Shown here: positions 46,651-58,339 of the stretch, in pieces
Layout of the letters: each line of letters opens with the position of its first letter
Position numbering within the stretch: the first letter of the stretch is position 1
Assembly (NCBI GenBank): GCA_029204225.1
Contig: CM055111.1
Location: forward strand, 21,975,805 to 22,039,804
Reading direction: 5' to 3'
DNA length: 64,000 bases
Source of the DNA: Diphasiastrum complanatum
Taxonomy: Eukaryota; Streptophyta; Lycopodiopsida; Lycopodiales; Lycopodiaceae
Translations under genes and position numbers: made by a program
Notes under the pieces: generated by a model
Databases searched by the model: none
What the model saw: only the letters and a program-made list of their open reading frames with translations
What the model was told of the DNA's origin: nothing

Positions 46651-48029
46651 TTCTTCACAGATTAATCAATATCTTTTGAAGTTGTCCATGAAGTTAGAGC
46701 AAAGACTTTAGAGAACTGAGGGTGTAGGAAGGCCTGAAAAGACTAAAAATTGTTTTTTGAAAGGGTTCTTGGGGGATTTATGGCTAGAAATCCACAAGAG
46801 AATCATGCATGAAGTCAATCCATCTTTATTTATACTCCTCTGGCCATCCCAACAAGCTATCAGGCCTGTAAATTGGTGATCAGAGGCTTGTGTTCCGTCT
46901 CTATGAAGTTTATTGCTAAAGCACCCTCCCACAAGTTGAAAAATCTTCATTCTCAGCCCATACTACATCCCTTGACTTGAGTGAAGGCTTCACGAAAGTC
47001 TAATAAACTTTTTAAGACTGTTGGTAATGTCTCTTTGGGTGCTAGGTTGGTATTTGGTTGATTCTGCATGAAACCTCTCTTTGAAAGTGCGTCCTACTAC
47101 ATATTTTATGTGGCTCTGTAAGCTGAGGTCGTAGGTGACATATCAAGCTTCTCAGTCACTTGGTCTCTCTTTGTATTGTGATTTATAGGTTCATTGTAGC
47201 TCAAGTTATGTCTGTTTGAAATTTTGGCAATTTTGTGAGTGAAATTTTAAAAAAGCGTAAATATTCTTATTGCATGTTTGTATTTTCCCTAATTTTATGT
47301 ACTATACTTGTGAAAAAATTTTGCATGGTGATTTTGCTGAAGTTTTTTGTGAAAAATAGCCTATTTTGGCAAATCTAGCCATGTAGAACTTTGCAAATAT
47401 TGTGTATAATTGGGTTCCACACATGGAAGGCCAAGATGCCACGTGGAAACCCACTTTTAATGTAGGTTAAGTCAATTCAAGAGAGTTGGTCACGTCTATT
47501 TGGTGGTCATCCCTACTTTATAGGACCTACACCTAAGCCTAAGGTGAAAATTTGACCAACTAGCTACCTACCAAGCATAAGTCTAGGATCTAGGTTTCAT
47601 TTTAGGGCAAGAAGGGTGAGTTAACTTCCTTATTACATGCTGGAAATCCACCTAACTTCAAGAAGGAAGTCGAATTTGCTATGTATTCCAAGCTCCCATA
47701 GTGAGAAGATAGAATATTTTTGGAGCTCATTGGCAATCTCAAGCTAGTTCACTATGTACATTGAGTTCTTGTGATCCAAATGAAACCAAATCAATTTCTA
47801 CATGTTTCTCAGGTTGAAGGCCGTACTACAGCCTGTAGTACACATGTGTGGGACCGTATTTCCATGTTGATCAATGCTTTTGATTGTTAATGCTTGTTGT
47901 TTGTCAAATTGCCAATCTAGATCAACTTTTTTGTGTCTAGTTTTTTGATAGATTGTTAAGCAAGCATCCAAACACTCTTGTGGATCTTTTGTAGATCCAT
48001 TTATGGTCCTAAAGTATAGTACTTTCACA
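46651..48029 (+). repeat. Probable Copia 5' LTR region (L2)
   Basis: Copy of 15361-16760, LTR end at 48029. No coding sequence. Confidence 0.5.
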
Positions 48030-48042
48030 TGGTATCAGAGGC
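48030..48042 (+). other. Copia primer binding site (L2)
   Basis: 'tggtatcagaggc' following the LTR terminus. Confidence 0.8.
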
Positions 48043-48813
48043 AAGTACAAGAGCATAAGCCATCTATCAAAAGCAAATCCATTTTTAGCAAGTTTTGGTG
48101 CTAAAAACTAGTATTGAGAGGGCAAGCTAGAATTTTGATTTTGGTGAGGAGATTTGATCCCAAAATTGGTAGGGGTCCAAATCCGTACTGTCCACGTGTG
48201 GGCACCTCTGAACCTGCATTTAATGCATGGTAATCATTTGATCCACAGAAATTCAATTTGTGAGCTTTTGATGTAATTTTTGGTGGAAATCTTAAGATAA
48301 GCTACCAAGATTGAGTGCCATTGATTAGATTTGACTTAGGGTCATGAGATCTAATTAATCTAGGCTAAAGTCAGGTCCTCTAAACTTGTTTTACAGGTCT
48401 TGAAAGTACACTAAAAAGTGTGAGGGAGAGTTAGTCATGTTATTGTCCAAAAATAGCCAAAATTGGCAAGATCACATCATCTTATCTTCATTCCAACTTT
48501 GTGAGGGAGTGCTAGAACTGATATTATAAGTCCATTTGTTGGATTAGGAATCTAATTTGAGTGAGACACTACAAGAAAGAGACCTTAGTGAGCTTCTAGA
48601 GACAATCAAATCCATTTCTTGGCAAGATTTGATTGAAAAGAGTTTTCACTTCATCTTATTTTCATTTCGGCTTTGTGAGGGAGTGATAGAAATGTGATTA
48701 TAAGTCCATTTGTTGGATTAGAAATCAAATTTGAGTGAAACATTGCAATTGTGAGACCTTTGTGAGTTTCAAGTCAATCAAATCTATTTCTTGTTTTAGA
48801 AGTCACTAGTAAG
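48043..48813 (+). repeat. Copia leader with tandem duplication (L2)
   Basis: Copy of 16774-17544 with the duplicated block at about 48480-48810. Confidence 0.65.
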
Positions 48814-49794
48814 ATGGGATCTGCTGGAGCATACCTTCTAGAAGCTAGTGAGATATTGAATTCTACAAATTATGCTGTTTGGAAGGTTAGGATGGAGTCA
48901 CTTTTGGTGCTCCAATAACTTTATGAGTTCTTGATTGAAGATGAAGATGAACCTCTAGGTGCACATGAGTTAGCTAGATACAAGAAGATATCTTGGCTTG
49001 CAATTATGATTTGTTGAGAGAAGTATTAGCATGAGTGCTAAAGAGGCTTGGGAGTCTTTAAAATCAATCTATGAATCTAGTAACACTTCGAGGATTCTAA
49101 TGCCTAGGAATCAGATTCTGCAAAGCATGAGGAGAAGTGAGGAGAGTGCACAAGATTATGTACTCGAAAACAAGTCTCTAAATAGGGAGTTGGCTTCCGT
49201 TGGAAAGAAGATTCATGATGGAGAGCTTGTACAAATTGTCCTGAATGGTCTAGGAGATGACTTTGCAAATTTGGTCCAAAGTTTTGCCATCCAAGACACT
49301 TTGCCAACTATAGAAAAACTTCATAGTGTATTAGTGGCTGAAGAGTGTAGGATGCTCCATGCAAAATCTAGGATGAGTTCCTTGTCTTTGCAGGATGGTG
49401 ATGAGAAAGCCAATTTCTCATTCAAGGGCAAAAAAAAGACCAATGGAAAGAAGAAGCATCCAAAGAAGGCTAAAGAAGAGGATGATGCATCAAGCTCAAA
49501 GGACAAGTCAAAACAAAAATGCTTCTTTTGTGGAAAGAAGGGGCATTATGCATCCGAATGCTACAAGAGGCTAAGAGCAAAAGAGGAGGAGGACAACAAG
49601 GGAACCTTGCATATGAAGAGGATGGAGATGAGGAGATCTCATCTTTGATGGCATCTATATCCACTCCAACAAGCAAAAGCAACTCAAAGGACACTTGGTG
49701 GATTGATAGTGGGGCTAGCTCCCATACGACTTTCCAAAAGGACACATTCTTAACCTTACTCAACAATGTAACATTAAGAAGAAAAGGAGTATAA
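48814..49794 (+). pseudogene. Copia gag, zinc knuckle and protease start (L2)
   Basis: Most damaged at its N-terminus: a stop replaces Tyr in 'LQYLYEF' (about 48917) and about 16 bases are missing near 49003. The main gag frame is open for 205 codons (49031-49648) through CFFCGKKGHYASEC; a frame change leads to 'IDSGASSHTTFQKDTFLTLL'. 'ASVGKKIHDG' is particular to this arm. Confidence 0.9.
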
Positions 49795-50071
49795 CATAAG
49801 TCAACCAACCCCATATCCTAAATATTAAAACCCTTGCTCTATAAACCTAAACCCTTCACCCTACAACCCTTATCTTAGGGGGCAATTAATGATTAGAATA
49901 TTGATGACCCACCTCCATTGAGGATTCAGTTTGCAAAAGACTATTCGTTTGGAGTAGACGAGCTAGGACCTTCAATAGGAATAGACAACTTGAGAACTGG
50001 AAAGTTCAATAACTCGGAGAGTTTCATAGTTTGGCTATATGAGCTTTGCTCTTACCTTTGAGGTCGATAAA
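49795..50071. other. Junction segment between opposed Copia fragments (L2)
   Basis: Copy of 18537-18810. No gene. Confidence 0.45.
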
Positions 50072-51137
50072 CTAATCTTCGATGAAGATGACATCTCGAC
50101 TAGTGAATATCTTCGACTCGATAGGATCATACAGCTTATAAGCATTTTTTGAAGTAGTGTAGCTGATGAAAATAGATTCTATACTCTGGAACTCGAGCTT
50201 CTTTGTGAGATCATGCGGAATTTGCACATAAGCGATACATCCAAGAACTCGTAAGTTTGATAATGATGGTTTGGAGCCTATCCAAACTTCATATGACATT
50301 TTGTCTGAGAGACCTTTAGTAGGACATCTGTTCTGAATATAAGCTGCAGTGAAAACAGCTTCAGCCCAGAAGGATTATGGCAATGTCGCATGCGCAAGCA
50401 TACACTTGGCCTATTTGACTAAGGTTCTATTCTTTCTCTCAACAAGTCCATTTTATTGAGGTGAATAGGAGGTAATGTATTGTTGCCCAATGCCGTTGTT
50501 AAGGCAATACTCTTTGAGTTCGGGTAGAGATATATTCACCCCCGTTGTCGGACCTCATTGCTTTAATTCTTTTACCAATTTCATTTTTTACACGCTCTTT
50601 GAATTGTTGAGAGATTCAGAAAGCCTCCAATTTATGCTTCATGAAATAAACAACTGTTCTTCTAGAATATTCGTCAATGAAGGTAATAAAATACTTTGCA
50701 TCACGCAATGGTGGAATTGCATTGGACCACATATATATGAATGAACAACGTCTAATAGATCTTTTGTTGCATGACTATGACTCGATCTAAAGGGAATCCT
50801 AGTCTACTTTCCAAGGATGCAGCTATGACAGATAGGGTGGTTGACTTTGTCGGTTGGATAGTCGAGATCAAGTGCTAGGGATTGTTTGGACATGTTCAAT
50901 ACAGATGTATGATTCAAGTTTCCTAATCTTTGATGCCATAGTAATGCTTTATTGACAAGAACAGAGGTTTTCAGACTCGACCAGTATCAGAATAACAATG
51001 TGCCAATCTATATAAGTATCCATGTCTCTTGCCGAGTGCAAGGACCTTATTTTCTCTATTGATGACTCAAACTCTACCCTATGAGCTAAATTAGTGATTC
51101 TACTTACTGATAATAGGTTTTTAGAGAGTTTAGGAAC
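50072..51137 (-). pseudogene. Copia integrase, longer copy (L2)
   Basis: Minus-strand counterpart of 53205-54270. It includes 'SRDVIFIED' (50072), 'YEVWIGSKPSLSNLRVLGCI', the core around 'SDNGGEY' (near 50540) and the GAG-pre-integrase 'WHQRLGNLNHTS' (near 50930). It extends about 530 bp further toward the spacer than the L1 copy. The match to R2 stops at about 51137. Confidence 0.85.
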
Positions 51138-52498
51138 ACAATTTTTCTCTCAAATTTATAAACTAGGAGATTCGCCTTTCTCCCAAATGATAATGAAATA
51201 TGAAGAATGAAATTGCAAATGCGATTTGCCAAATGCCATGAAAAAATTCATATACTGTACACAGCTCTCTTAATGTGCACCTTGCCAATGGTTTTTTATT
51301 TATTATTTTTGGAAACGACCATTCTTACACAAATATAGTAACTCGATGTATTTACGTGACCTATGTAGGTGGAGTGGCTCGTTGGCAAGACAAATAAGGA
51401 TGAGATTGCATAAAGTATATGTGAAACATGAAAAACAAATTTGCAAGCCATCACTTGATAACCTACGAGCTTGCTTTGCAGGCAACCAGTATTATCTCCT
51501 ATGAGTGTTTATTCTTATCTCTTTTGTGTTTTCATTGAAGCAGTGTGGTCAGTAATTACTATGGAAACACGTGATTTCATGCCAAACAATCTTACAATAC
51601 AAGAAGCTATAAAATCTTTTGCAAGTATTTAATGTCAAGCCAAACAATAGTAAAGTACAAGAAGACAGCTTGTGAAAAACATGTTATCAAAAAACATCAA
51701 ATGACCTTTAAAAACACGCGTGAATTTTTGTTTCCTGCTGAAATTGCTAGATCATGAAAGGAAAAGGCCACATAAAAAGTTGCTATAGAATTCTCGTTCA
51801 ATGATTTGTTGCCTTACAATCCTGTTTTTCACCATGAAGTGGAATCAATACAACTAGTTTATTAGAATCTTTCACAAATTTGTTGTTTAAACACACAGGT
51901 GTATTTCCCTCCTTAAAACCAATACCTTCAAAACACAAAAAACAACACAATCCTTCAAGTTGCAAAACACTATGATCTGGCAATTTCATATTGTATTAAA
52001 AACATTATTTTTACTAAGGTTGAAAAGATTAAAAATATGGAAAGAAAGTCAATAGTTTTTTGCTATGTACGTAGGGCATTTTACACTATCGAATTGATTG
52101 CCTACGGCTTGCTTAGAGTATAAATGAAGGACATTTGAAAATTAATCAAATGAGGAGAAGGTGTGGCAAGACGATTGGATCAGGCATTATGGACACTATT
52201 TTTGGATGTTTAGAGTCATAGATTCGTAGCCAGACATGACAACCTCGTCAAAGATGAATAAATAGGTTTCTGCCGAGTGTTTCTCGACTGCCCCACAACA
52301 ATACTACCTTTTCATAGTTTCAAAAAACTATGGTGCTATTAAAGAGGCAGGTTATTATGCAAGTCAAGGAGAGCATTCAATATCTATCTTTGTAGGCAAG
52401 TGCCAAAAATAGGCTAGAAACGACACCGACATCGAGGGGCAGAGTCCACACGTCAGAGCTTCACCTCCAATGGAATTCAAATTGCCACCTCTACACAC
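51138..52498. other. Spacer 2, no recognised gene
   Basis: Unique AT-rich sequence without relation to spacer 1 or the arms. Minus-strand frames of about 60 codons exist (51303-51485, 51798-51989, 52364-52498) but show no family I know. The HSP90 fragment below follows on its right; intron sequence of the same captured gene may be present here but cannot be recognised. Confidence 0.4.
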
Positions 52499-52723
52499 TT
52501 CAACTGAAAGTGTCATTATCCCAAGGCATTTGATATTCAGATCATCCTTTGTCATACCAATGCCTCGATCACCAATTGTAAGGATCCCTTTGTCTCTGTC
52601 TAGTTTTATTTGAAAGTCAACCCCTTCTTCAAGAATAGCCTCATCAGTGAGAGATAAGAAATGTATCTTATCTAGAACATCTGATGCATTGGAAATAAGT
52701 TCTAAAATAAAATTCTCCCTATT
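52499..52723 (-). pseudogene. HSP90-family (GRP94/HSP90.7-like) N-domain fragment
   Basis: 75 codons match the ATP-binding N-domain of HSP90 chaperones: 'ILELISNASDVLDKIHFLSL' (the ELISNASDALDK box with the catalytic Glu and Mg-binding Asn), 'DFQIKLDRDKGILTI' and 'GDRGIGMTKDDL' (the DxGxG nucleotide-binding box). The 'FLSLTD' and 'DRGIGMTK' wording is closest to the ER/organellar GRP94 type. The match decays after 'LGIMTLS', where the lid segment should follow, and starts abruptly four bases before the R2 boundary. It is a partial exon captured or recombined next to the Copia, head-to-head with it. Confidence 0.9.
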
Positions 52724-52727
52724 GTTG

Positions 52728-54272
52728 CTTCATCGACTTCATCATCTCGCGCTCTATATGTCAACAAAGGCTCAAAACGATAGAAGCAGAAAAGCTCTAA
52801 GCAGTCCGCATCAAATCGGAAACCGACGCAAAGGCAAGAACAATTATCAAATCCACAGTTGAAGAAGAAGATATTCTGTAAGTATGCAAGTGCACTAATC
52901 ATGAAATCTCGGATTGCAAGGTTCTCAAAGCGAAGAATGCCAACAAGCAACCAGAGGCGAATGCAGTCCCCCCATCTCCTGAACTCGACATAGAGGAGAT
53001 ACATTTATGGTCAAAGACCAAAAGTCCCTATTGGGTACTTCTTGGTTTCTAGATTCTGGAGCATGTTCACTCCTATATGCGTTACAGTACAAAGAAGTAT
53101 GTTTATATTGGTGACAATAGCACACACACTATCGAAGGTGAAGGCACTATAAGATTTAAATTCTAGCATGATCAATTCAAACTACAATTAAAAGCTTTGT
53201 TTGATCCTAAACTCTCTAAAAACCAATTATCAGTAAGTAGAATCACTAATTTAGCTCATAGGGTAGAGTTTGAGTCATCAATAGAGAAAATAAGGTCCTT
53301 GCACTCGGCAAGAGACATGGATACTTATATAGATTGGCACATTGTTATTCTGATACTGGTCAAGTCTTGAAAACCTCTGTTCTTGTCAATAAAGCATTAC
53401 TATGGCATCAAAGATTAGGAAACTTGAATCATACATCTGTATTGAACATGTCCAAACAATCCCTAGCACTTGATCTCGACTATCCAACCGACAAAGTCAA
53501 CCACCCTGTCTGTCATAGCTGCATCCTTGGAAAGTAGACTAGGATTCCCTTTAGATCGAGTCATAGGCATGCAACAAAAGATCTATTAGACGTTGTTCAT
53601 TCATATATATGTGGTCCAATGCAATTCCACCATTGCGTGATGCAAAGTATTTTATTACCTTCATTGACGAATATTCTAGAAGAACAGTTGTTTATTTCAT
53701 GAAGCATAAATTGGAGGCTTTCAAAATCTCTCAACAATTCAAAGAGCGTGTAAAAAATGAAATTGGTAAAAGAATTAAAGCAATGAGATCCGACAACGGG
53801 GGTGAATATATCTCTACCCGAACTCAAAGAGTATTGTCTTAACAACGGCATTGGGCAACAATACATTACCTCCTATTCACCTCAATAAAATGGACTTGTT
53901 GAGAGAAAGAATAGAACCTTAGTCAAATAGGCCAAGTGTAAGCTTGCGCATGCGACATTGCCATAGTCCTTCTGGGCTGAAGCTGTTTTCACTGCAGCTT
54001 ATATTCAGAACAGATGTCCTACTAAAGGTCTCTCAGACAAAATGCCATATGAAGTTTGGATAGGCTCCAAACCATCATTATCAAACTTACGAGTTCTTGG
54101 ATGTATCGCTTATGTGCAAATTCCGCATGATCTCACAAAGAACCTCGAGTTCCAGAGTATAGAATCTATTTTCATCAGCTGCACTACTTCACAAAATGCT
54201 TATAAGTTGTATGATCCTATCGAGTCGAAGATATTCACTAGTCGAGATGTCATCTTCATCGAAGGTTAGTTT
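52728..54272 (+). pseudogene. Copia protease-integrase fragment (R2)
   Basis: Counterpart of 21283-22832. The gag part present before R1 is replaced here by the HSP90 fragment. The knuckle region (about 52875), 'FLDSGACS' (about 53050), 'WHQRLGNLNHTS', 'CHSCILGK', 'VHSYICG' (Asp to Tyr as in R1) and 'SDNGGEY' follow. It ends with 'SRDVIFIEG'. Confidence 0.87.
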
Positions 54273-54546
54273 ATCTACCTCAAAGGTAAGAGCAAAGCTC
54301 ATATATCCAAACTATGAAACTCTCCGAGTTATTGAACTTTCCAGTTCTCAACTTGTCTATTCCTATTGAAGGTCCTAGCTCGTCTACTCCAAACGAATAG
54401 TCTTTTGCAAATTGAATCCTCAATGGAGGTGGGTCATCAATATTCCACTCATTAATTGCCCCCTAAGATAAGGGTTGTAGGGTGAAGGGTTTAGGTTTAT
54501 AGAGCAAGGGTTTTAATATTTAGGATATGGGGTTGGTTGACTTATG
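54273..54546. other. Junction segment between opposed Copia fragments (R2)
   Basis: Copy of 22833-23108. No gene. Confidence 0.45.
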
Positions 54547-55543
54547 TTATACTCCTTTTCTTCTTAATGTTACATTGTTGAGTAAGGTTAAGAATGTGTC
54601 CTTTTGGAAAGTCGTATGGGAGCTAGCCCCACTATCAATCCACCAAGTGTCCTTTGAGTTGCTTTTGCTTGTTGGAGTGGATATAGATGCCATCAAAGAT
54701 GAGATCTCCTCATCTCCATCCTCTTCATATGCAAGGTTCCCTTGTTGTCCTCCTCCTCTTTTGCTCTTAGCCTCTTGTAGCATTCGGATGCATAATGCCC
54801 CTTCTTTCCACAAAAGAAGCATTTTTGTTTTGACTTGTGCTTTGAGCTTGATGCATCATCCTCTTCTTTAGCCTCCTTTGGATGCTTCTTCTTTCCATTG
54901 GTCTTCTTTTTGCCCTTGAATGAGAAATTGGCTTTCTCATCACCATCCTGCAAAGACAAGGAACTCATCCTAGATTTTGCATGGAGCATGCTACACTCTT
55001 CAGCCACTAATACACTATGAAGTTTTTCTATAGTTGGCAAAGTGTATTGGATGGCAAAACTTTGGACCAAATTTGCAAAGTCATCTCCTAGACCATTCAG
55101 GACAATCTGTACAAGCTCTCCATCATGAATCTTCTCTCCAATGGAAGCCAACTCCCTATTTAGAGACTTGTTTTCGAGTACATAATCTTGTGCACTCTCC
55201 TCACTTCTCCTCATGCTTTGCAGAATCTGATTCCTAGGCATTAGAATCCTCGAAGTGTTACTAGATTCATAGATTGATTTTAAAGTCTCCCAAGCCTCTT
55301 TAGCACTCATGCTAATACTTCTCTCAACAAATCATTCATCTTCACACAAATAAGTGCAAGCCAAGATCTCTTCTTGTATCTAGCTAACTCATGTGCACCT
55401 AGAGATTCATCTTCATCTTCAATCAAGAACTCATAAAGGTATTGGAGCACCAAAAGTGACTCCATCCTAACCTTCCAAACAGCATAATTTGTAGAATTCA
55501 ATCTCTCACTAGCTTCTAGAAGGTATGCTCCAGCAGATCCCAT
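54547..55543 (-). pseudogene. Copia gag, zinc knuckle and protease start (R2)
   Basis: Counterpart of 23109-24105. Gag frame open for 205 codons (54693-55310), N-terminal part in another frame (55307-55543). Agrees with L2 in 'YAVWK', 'MSAKEAW' and 'EEDGDEE'; own changes include 'AWETLKS' and 'EECSMLH'. Confidence 0.9.
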
Positions 55544-56305
55544 CTTACTAGTGACTTCTAAAACAAGAAATAGATTTGATTGACTTGAAACTCAAAAAGG
55601 TCTCACACTTGCAATGTTTCACTCAAATTTGATTTCTAATCCAACAAATGGACTTATAATCACATTTCTATCACTCCCTCACAAAGCCGAAATGAAAATA
55701 AGATGAAGTGAAAACTCTTTTCAATCAAATTTTGCCAAGAAATGGATTTGATTGTCTCTAGAAGCTCACTAAGGTCTCTTTCTTGTAGTGTCTCACTCAA
55801 ATTAGATTCCTAATCCAACAAATGGACTTATAATATCAGTTCTAGCACTCCCTCACAAAGTTGGAATGAAGATAAGATGATGTGATCTTGCCAATTTTGG
55901 CTATTTTTGGACAATAACATGAATAACTCTCCCTCACACTTTTTAGTGTACTTTCAAGACCTGTAAAACAAGTTTAGAGGACCTGACTTCAGCCTAGATC
56001 TCATGACCCTAAGTCAAATCTAATCAATGGCACTCAATCTTGGTAGCTTATCCTAAGATTTCCACCAAAAATTACATCAAAAGCTCACAAATTGAATTTC
56101 TGTGGATCAAATGATTACCATGCATTAAATGCAGGTTCAGAGGTGCCCACACGTGGACAGTACGGATTTGGACCCCTACCAATTTTGGGATCAAATCTCC
56201 TCACCAAAATCAAAATTCTAGATTGCCCTCTCAATACTAGTTTTTAGCACCAAAACTTGCTAAAAATGGATTTGCTTTTGATAAATGGCTTATGCTCTTG
56301 TACTT
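55544..56305 (-). repeat. Copia leader with tandem duplication (R2)
   Basis: Inverted copy of 48043-48813; lacks a few bases near 55998 relative to R1. Confidence 0.65.
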
Positions 56306-56318
56306 GCCTCTGATACCA
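56306..56318 (-). other. Copia primer binding site (R2)
   Basis: 'gcctctgatacca', reverse complement of the site at 48030. Confidence 0.8.
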
Positions 56319-57689
56319 TGTGAAAGTACTATACTTTAGGACCATAAATGGATCTACAAAAGATCCACAAGAGTGTTTGGATGCTTGCTTAACAATCTAT
56401 CAAAAAACTAGACACAAAAAAAGTTGATCTAGATTGGCAATTTGACAAACAACAAGCATTAACAATCAAAAGCATTGATCAACATGGAAATACGGTCCCA
56501 CACATGTGTACTACAGGCTGTAGTACGGCCTCCAACCTAAGAAACAACCTCATAAATTGATCTGGTTTCATTTGGATCACAAAAACTCAATGTACATAGT
56601 GAACTAGCTTGAGATTGCCAATGAGCTCCAAAAATATTCTATCTTCTCACTATGGGAGCTTGGAATACATAGCAAATTCGACTTCCTTCTTGAAGTTAGG
56701 TGGATTTCCAGCATGTAATAAGGAAGTTAACTCACCCTTCTTGCCCTAAAATGAAACCTAGATCCTAGACTTATGCTTGGTAGGTAGCTAGTTGGTCAAA
56801 TTTTCACCTTAGACTTAGGTGTAGGTCCTATAAAGTAGGGATGACCACCAAATAGACATGACCAACTCTCTTGAATTGACTTAACCTACATTAGGAGTGG
56901 GTTTCCACGTGGCATCTTGGCCTTCCATGTGTGGAACCCAATTATACACAATATTTGCAAAGTTCTACATGGCTAGATTTGCCAAAATAGGCTATTTTTC
57001 ACAAAAAACTTCAGCAAAATCACCATGCAAAAAATTTCCACAAGTATAGTACATAAAATTAGGGAAAATATTTACGCTTTTTTAAAATTTTACTCACAAA
57101 ATTGCCAAAATTTCAAACAGACATAACTTGAGCTACAATGAACCTATAAATCACAATACAAAGAGAGACCAAGTGACTGAGAAGCTTGACATGTCACCTA
57201 CGACCTCAGCTTACAGAGCCACATAAAATATGTAGTAGGACGCACTTTCAAAGAGAGGTTTCATGCAGAATCAACCAAATACCAACCTAGCACCCAAAGA
57301 GACATTACCAACAGTCTTAAAAGGTTTATTAGACTTCCGTGAAGCCTTCACTCAAATCAAGGGATGTAGTATGGGCTGAGAATGAAGATTTTTCAACTTG
57401 TGGGAGGGTGCTTTAGCGATAAACTTCATAGAGACGGAACACAAGCCTCTGATCACCAATTTACAGGCCTGATAGCTTGTTGGGATGGCCAGGAGGAGTA
57501 TAAATAAAGATGGATTGACTTCATGCATGATTCTCTTGTGGATTTCTAGCCATAAATCCCCCAAGAACCCTTTCAAAAAACAATTTTTAGTCTTTTCAGG
57601 CCTTCCTACACCCTCAGTTCTCTAAAGTCTTTGCTCTAACTTCATGGACAGCTTCAAAAGATATTGATTAATCTGTGAAGAAATATGAA
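56319..57689 (-). repeat. Probable Copia 5' LTR region (R2)
   Basis: Inverted copy of 46651-48029. The sequence near 56535 is rearranged by a few bases compared with the other arms. No coding sequence. Confidence 0.5.
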
Positions 57690-58339
57690 TCATTAAAATC
57701 CAACCTAATCTCTTGTTCTTTGGTTATGGAAGACAACACAATTTACACCATTGGCAATGTAGAAAATCAACATCTACTTAATGAAAGAGATGCAAACTTA
57801 ATAAGAACTTGATCAAACAGGAGAATAGTGTCCATATTGGATGCTTCACTATTTCTTACATCAATTTTGTACATCAAGATATAACTAGAACATGAAGAAC
57901 CAAATAGAATTGAAATGAAATGATTCCACCATGCTTCCAACTCTGAACTCTTTGGAAACTAATAGCAACCAAACAATAAATGTCTGTGATGACCACTTGC
58001 TTGCTTGTCTCCTCCATCTTTGTCCTTTCTTGATATGTCTCCACCATAAAACTCCATGAATGCACCTCCATCTCCATCTTGCCAAAAGATGTCATCATCA
58101 CTTGATGACTTGATCATGAATGAGTGATACAAAAGTTTCATTTCCATCAGCAAAGCCAGCCAAGATTTCTAGTACAACTTTAACATCAATATGATGCAAA
58201 ACAATGTAGCTAGTTTCACCATATCTTGACAATTTGCACACATTCACATGAAATTGCTCATACATGAGATAGAACAAGCAAAGTAAACTTGAACAACACT
58301 TGATTGCTGCTCCTTTGAACTTACTTGAGTCTTAAAATA
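57690..58339 (-). repeat. 3' region of RT-less Copia and LTR-like tail (R2)
   Basis: Inverted copy of 14721-15360; keeps the bases deleted from L2. No gene. Confidence 0.5.

Larger units (their letters stand above)
21283..51137. repeat. Giant repeat unit R-S-L, copy B (complete)
   Basis: This is the only unit wholly inside the window: R1 (21283-31435), S2 (31436-41542) and L2 (41543-51137). R1 and L2 are reverse complements of each other over most of their length. The left end is set by where R1 and R2 stop matching (21283 and 52728, both beginning 'cttcatcgac'). The right end is where L2 stops matching the reverse complement of R2. The unit is about 29.9 kb. Confidence 0.93.
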
